64,000 nucleotides of DNA from Elmis aenea (taxonomy: Eukaryota; Arthropoda; Insecta; Coleoptera; Elmidae): contig CANTFG010000231.1 in the NCBI GenBank assembly GCA_947652605.1, forward strand, positions 124,001-188,000, read 5' to 3'. A program made the translations under genes and the position numbers. This document shows positions 59,244 through 64,000 of the stretch, piece after piece (position 1 is the first letter of the stretch; each line of letters opens with the position of its first letter). Under the pieces are notes generated by a model. The model was not told the origin of the DNA, ran no database searches, and worked only from the letters and a program-made list of their open reading frames with translations.

Positions 59244-62085
59244 GGTAATCAACCACGGCCGTCCGAAAAAGATCCTTTAAAATACCGAGGTCGCTCGGGC
59301 GTCATCATCCGAATAAATGTTTTTGCGGTTTGCAGTCGGATCCAACGATCGCGTATCCCTTGGGCCGATCACGACGAATTGCCGGTAGGTGCGGACACAT
59401 GAATACCACTAACACATTCTCCGTTGCAATGACGGTCGAGTGCAAGCACATGAATCTCCGTTGCAATGACGGTAAAAGTACGGAAGTCGCTCGGGCTTCA
59501 TCATCCGAATAAATGTTTTTGCGGTTCGCAGTCGGATCCAACGATCGCGTATCCCTCGGGCCGATCACGACGAATCGCCGGTAGGTGCGGACACATGAAT
59601 ACCACAACGTCTCGGCGACCCGGCGATAAAAACATCTCGGTCTACAAAAATATTCATAACTCCGTTAATTGCGGTGAGAAAATTTTTATCCGGTGTTCGA
59701 CATGTAGCTAAAAGAATAGCGCATCCGACTACGTCTAAGAAGCAAAATTTGTGAACTTTTTGGTAATCATCCACGGCCGTCCGAAAAAGTTCCTTTAAAA
59801 TACCGAGGTCGCTCGGGCGTCATCATCCGAATAAATGTTTTTGCGGTTCGCAGTCGGATCCAACGATCGCGTATCCCTCGGGCCGATCACGACGAATCGC
59901 CGGTAGGTGCGGACACATGAATACCACAACGTCTCGGCGACCCGGCGATAAAAACATCTCGGTCTACAAAAATATTCATAACTCCGTTAATTGCGGTGAG
60001 AAAATTTTTATCTGGTGTTCGACATGTAGCTAAAAGAATAGCTCATCCGACTACGTCTAAGAAGCAAAAATTGAGAACTCTTTGGTAATCATCCACGGCC
60101 GTCCGAAAAAGTTCCTTTAAAATACCGAGGTCGCTCGGGCGTCATCATCCGAATAAATGTTTTTGCGGTTCGCAGTCGGATCCAACGATCGCGTATCCCT
60201 CGGGCCGATCACGACGAATCGCCGGTAGGTGCGGACATATGAATACCACAACGTCTCGGCGACCCGGCGATAAAAACATCTCGGTCTACAAAAATATTCA
60301 TAACTCCGTTAATTGCGGTGAGAAAATTTTTATCCGGTGTTCGACATGTAGCTAAAAGAATAGCGCATCCGACTACGTCTAAGAAGCAAAATTTGAGAAC
60401 TCTTTGGTAATCATCCACGGCCGTCCGAAAAAGTTCCTTTAAAATACCGAGGTCGCTCGGGCGTCATCATCCGAATAAATGTTTTTGCGGTTTGCAGTCG
60501 GATCCAACGATCGCGTATCCCTCGGGCCGATCACGACGGATTGCCGGTAGGTGCGGACACATGAATACCACTAACACATTCTCCGTTGCAATGACGGTCG
60601 AGTGCAAGCACATGAATCTCCGTTGCAATGACGGTAAAAGTACGGAAGTCGCTCGGGCTTCATCATCCGAATAAATGTTTTTGCGGTTCGCAGTCGGATC
60701 CAACGATCGCGTATCCCTCGGGCCGATCACGACGAATCGCCGGTTGGTGCGGACACATGAATACCACAACGTCTCGGCGACCCGGCGATAAAAACATCTC
60801 GGTCTACAAAAATATTCATAACTCCGTTAATTGCGGTGAGAAAATTTTTATCCGGTGTTCGACATGTAGCTAAAAGAATAGCGCATCCGACTACGTCTAA
60901 GAAGCAAAATTTGTGAACTTTTTGGTAATCATCCACGGCCGTCCGAAAAAGTTCCTTTAAAATACCGAGGTCGCTCGGGCGTCATCATCCGAATAAATGT
61001 TTTTGCGGTTCGCAGTCGGATCCAACGATCGCGTATCCCTCGGGCCGATCACGACGAATCGCCGGTAGGTGCGGACACATGAATACCACAACGTCTCGGC
61101 GACCCGGCGATAAAAACATCTCGGTCTACAAAAATATTCATAACTCCGTTAATTGCGGTGAGAAAATTTTTATCTGGTGTTCGACATGTAGCTAAAAGAA
61201 TAGCTCATCCGACTACGTCTAAGAAGCAAAAATTGAGAACTCTTTGGTAATCATCCACGGCCGTCCGAAAAAGTTCCTTTAAAATACCGAGGTCGCTCGG
61301 GCGTCATCATCCGAATAAATGTTTTTGCGGTTCGCAGTCGGATCCAACGATCGCGTATCCCTCGGGCCGATCACGACGAATCGCCGGTAGGTGCGGACAC
61401 ATGAATACCACAACGTCTCGGCGACCCGGCGATAAAAACATCTCGGTCTACAAAAATATTCATAACTCCGTTAATTGCGGTGAGAAAATTTTTATCCGGT
61501 GTTCGACATGTAGCTAAAAGAATAGCGCATCCGACTACGTCTAAGAAGCAAAATTTGAGAACTCTTTGGTAATCATCCACGGCCGTCCGAAAAAGTTCCT
61601 TTAAAATACCGAGGTCGCTCGGGCGTCATCATCCGAATAAATGTTTTTGCGGTTTGCAGTCGGATCCAACGATCGCGTATCCCTCGGGCCGATCACGACG
61701 GATTGCCGGTAGGTGCGGACACATGAATACCACTAACACATTCTCCGTTGCAATGACGGTCGAGTGCAAGCACATGAATCTCCGTTGCAATGACGGTAAA
61801 AGTACGGAAGTCGCTCGGGCTTCATCATCCGAATAAATGTTTTTGCGGTTCGCAGTCGGATCCAACGATCGCGTATCCCTCGGGCCGATCACGACGAATC
61901 GCCGGTTGGTGCGGACACATGAATACCACAACGTCTCGGCGACCCGGCGATAAAAACATCTCGGTCTACAAAAATATTCATAACTCCGTTAATTGCGGTG
62001 AGAAAATTTTTATCCGGTGTTCGACATGTAGCTAAAAGAATAGCGCATCCGACTACGTCTAAGAAGCAAAATTTGAGAACTCTTT
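59244..62085 (+). repeat. Seven 518/322-bp modules, copy 3
   Basis: Module starts: 59244 (518), 59762 (322), 60084 (322), 60406 (518), 60924 (322), 61246 (322), 61568 (518). Order and variants are the same as copy 2, including the 1162-bp duplication. A private C-to-T change (GGACATATG instead of GGACACATG) is seen near 60237. Confidence 0.94.
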
Positions 62086-62471
62086 GGTAATCATCCACGG
62101 CCGTCCGAAAAAGTTCCTTTAAAATACCGAGGTCGCTCGGGCGTCATCATCCGAATAAATGTTTTTGCGGTTTGCAGTCGGATCCAACGATCGCGTATCC
62201 CTTGGGCCGATCACGACGGATTGCCGGTAGGTGCGGACACATGAATACCACTAACACATTCTCCGTTGCAATGACGGTCGAGTGCAAGCACATGAATCTC
62301 CGTTGCAATGACGGTAAAAGTACGGAAGTCGCTCGGGCTTCATCATCCGAATAAATGTTTTTGCGGTTCGCAGTCGGATCCAACGATCGCGTATCCCTCG
62401 GGCCGATCACGACGGTTCGGCGGTAGATGCAGACACATGAACACCTCACCGCGGCGACCCGGCGAAAAATT
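62086..62471 (+). repeat. Terminal, diverging module, copy 3
   Basis: Counterpart of 13405-13790 at an offset of 48,681 bp. Same divergence point and right edge. Confidence 0.85.
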
Positions 62472-62771
62472 CGTTCGTCGTCCGCGGACGACTGAGCGCA
62501 TGTTAGGCCGTAAAGTTGTCTATAGTACCGCGGTACCTGGAGCGACCGTATCCGTTTCGATTACGGATTTTTCCCGCGTCACAGCGGAATAAGTGCGTGT
62601 TTCGAATATTGCGAGGCGACGAAAATTCCCGATCGTTCGGCGGAGTCCAGTCTCTCCTTGGCGTATCCGAAAGCATACGACAATTTTTGTTAACACCACA
62701 ACGTGCCCGCGGGTGTCCGCCAAGTTTCGACTTGACGGCCCCCAAAATGCGGGCTACATCATCCGAATATT
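62472..62771. other. GC-richer linker with palindromes, copy 3
   Basis: Counterpart of 13791-14090. The 16-bp CCGCGG palindrome is at 62477-62492. It shares CCGTATCCG with copy 2. No gene is recognised. Confidence 0.75.
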
Positions 62772-63716
62772 AGGCACTGTGCGTTGCTCTAAAAACAACC
62801 TTAGGGTTAATCAGCCTTCGGGCTTCAGTTTCAGCCTCCGGGCTTGACAACCACTACTTTCATATACCACAGGAGCTTGCTCCAGCATAAGGTAGCCAAT
62901 TGCTTCGTCATATAATTAGTGACGCCAATACTACTGACTTACGTTCTGGCAGGGTGTGGAACTCGGTAGTGCAGTTTCCACGCTGCATCTGTTGAGACAG
63001 CCCTTAGCTCGGGGATTCGTCTTGTCGCGAGGCGAGACCCCGATACCTTAAGTAACCTCCGGGTTAACAGCCTTCGGGCTTGATATACCTTTACATACCA
63101 CAGGAGTTCAGCTCCTATACACTCCGTCGCTTTAGCGACGCCAATATATAATACCTGCGGGTAATTTATTGTCTGAGTATTAGGCACTGTGCGTTGCTCT
63201 AAAAACAACCTTAGGGTTAATCAGCCTTCGGGCTTCAATTTCAGCCTCCGGGTTTGACAACCACTACTTTCATATACCACAGGAGCTTGCTCCAGCATAA
63301 GGTAGCCAATTGCTTCGTCATATAATTAGTGACGCCAATACTACTGACTTACGTTCTGGCAGGGTGTGGAACTCGGTAGTGCAGTTTCCACGCTGCATCT
63401 GTTGAGACACAGCCCTTAGCTCGGGGATTCGTCTTGTCGCGAGGCGAGACCCCGATACCTTAAGTAACCTCCGGGTTAACAGCCTTCGGGCATAAATTTC
63501 AGCCTTCGGGCTTGATATACCTTTACATACCACAGGAGTTCAGCTCCTATACACTCCGTCGCTTTAGTGACGCCAATATATAATACCTGCGGGTAATTTA
63601 TTGACCGAGTATTAGGCACTGTGCGCTGCTCTAAAAACAACCTTAGGGTTAATCAGCCTTCGGGCTTCAGTTTCAGCCTCCGGGCTTGACAACCACTACT
63701 TTCATATACCACAGGA
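62772..63716 (+). repeat. Hairpin-rich 410/432-bp tandem repeat, copy 3
   Basis: Units start at 62772 (410 bp), 63182 (432 bp) and 63614 (103 bp, broken off). Same hairpins and same break after ACCACAGGA as copies 1 and 2. Confidence 0.85.
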
Positions 63717-64000
63717 CGGTCAAAGGTACAAGCACATTCTCGGTCGCAATGACGGGCAAAAATACTAACACATTCTCCGTTGAAATGACGGTCGAGTGCA
63801 GACACAAGAATCTCCGTTGCAATAACGTTAAAAATGCAGACCAATTCTCCGTTGCAATGACGGTCAAAGGTACAGGCACATTCTCCGTTGCTATGGCGGT
63901 CGAATGCAGACACAAGAATCTCCGTTGCAATACCGGTAAACGTGCAGGCCCATTCTCCGTTGCATTGACGGTCAAATCTACAGCCACATTCTCCGTTGCT
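63717..64000 (+). repeat. Degenerate minisatellite of about 35 bp, copy 3 (cut by window end)
   Basis: The first 284 bp of the counterpart of 15036-15606, with the same unit order. By analogy the module fragment, a CCGAGGGT array and a further satellite array should follow beyond the window. Confidence 0.88.

Noticed and set aside
53071..59256. 2061-codon minus-strand open frame (also 871 codons at 8800-11415 and 1741 codons at 31050-36275) reading Leu/His repeats
   Set aside because: The frame is the reverse of the purine minisatellite. Its codons CTC, CTT and CAT cannot become stops by one substitution, the frame starts in cassette sequence and ends in satellite sequence, and no other codon pattern or domain supports a protein.

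Overview
The window is wholly repetitive eukaryotic DNA, and I find no protein-coding, tRNA or rRNA gene in it. It looks like a satellite block of the pericentromeric, centromeric or subtelomeric kind. The host cannot be named from the sequence. An invertebrate, possibly an insect, is my guess from the style of the AT-rich satellite (low confidence).

Layout: one composite macro-repeat of about 22 kb recurs head-to-tail. It has four compartments, always in the same order and orientation. (1) A 160-bp AT-rich satellite (1-8868, 15687-31118, 41395-53139; roughly 55, 96 and 73 monomers). (2) A purine-rich minisatellite with basic unit GATGAAGGAGGA (8869-11402, 31119-36262, 53140-59243). (3) A GC-richer cassette made of 322-bp and 518-bp tandem modules, a 300-bp linker, a 410/432-bp tandem repeat full of short tetraloop hairpins, and a degenerate minisatellite of about 35 bp (11403-15606, 36263-41306, 59244-64000, the last cut by the window end). 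(4) A short CCGAGGGT array (15607-15686, 41307-41394). The left ends of the purine arrays are 22,250 and 22,021 bp apart, so two full macro-units and parts of two more are visible. Copies 2 and 3 are closer to each other than to copy 1: they share module order, an extra 1162-bp duplication, a G-rich inner block in the purine array, and at least one base in the linker.

Compartments 2-4 interrupt a satellite monomer at one fixed point. The satellite stops after TGCTGTAG and resumes with (G)TAGTTTTAAG. This is what a single ancient insertion or junction, later amplified with its satellite surroundings, would leave. Each monomer contains an imperfect inverted repeat (monomer positions 33-108). 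Almost all monomer length variation falls in or beside the loop of that inverted repeat. Most base differences between repeat copies are CpG to TpG/CpA changes, which suggests past cytosine methylation.

The very long open frames across the purine arrays (up to 2061 codons) follow from composition and are not called as genes. The observations most worth checking are the macro-repeat itself, the dyad with its loop hotspot, the hairpin-rich RNA-like module, and the fixed insertion point.
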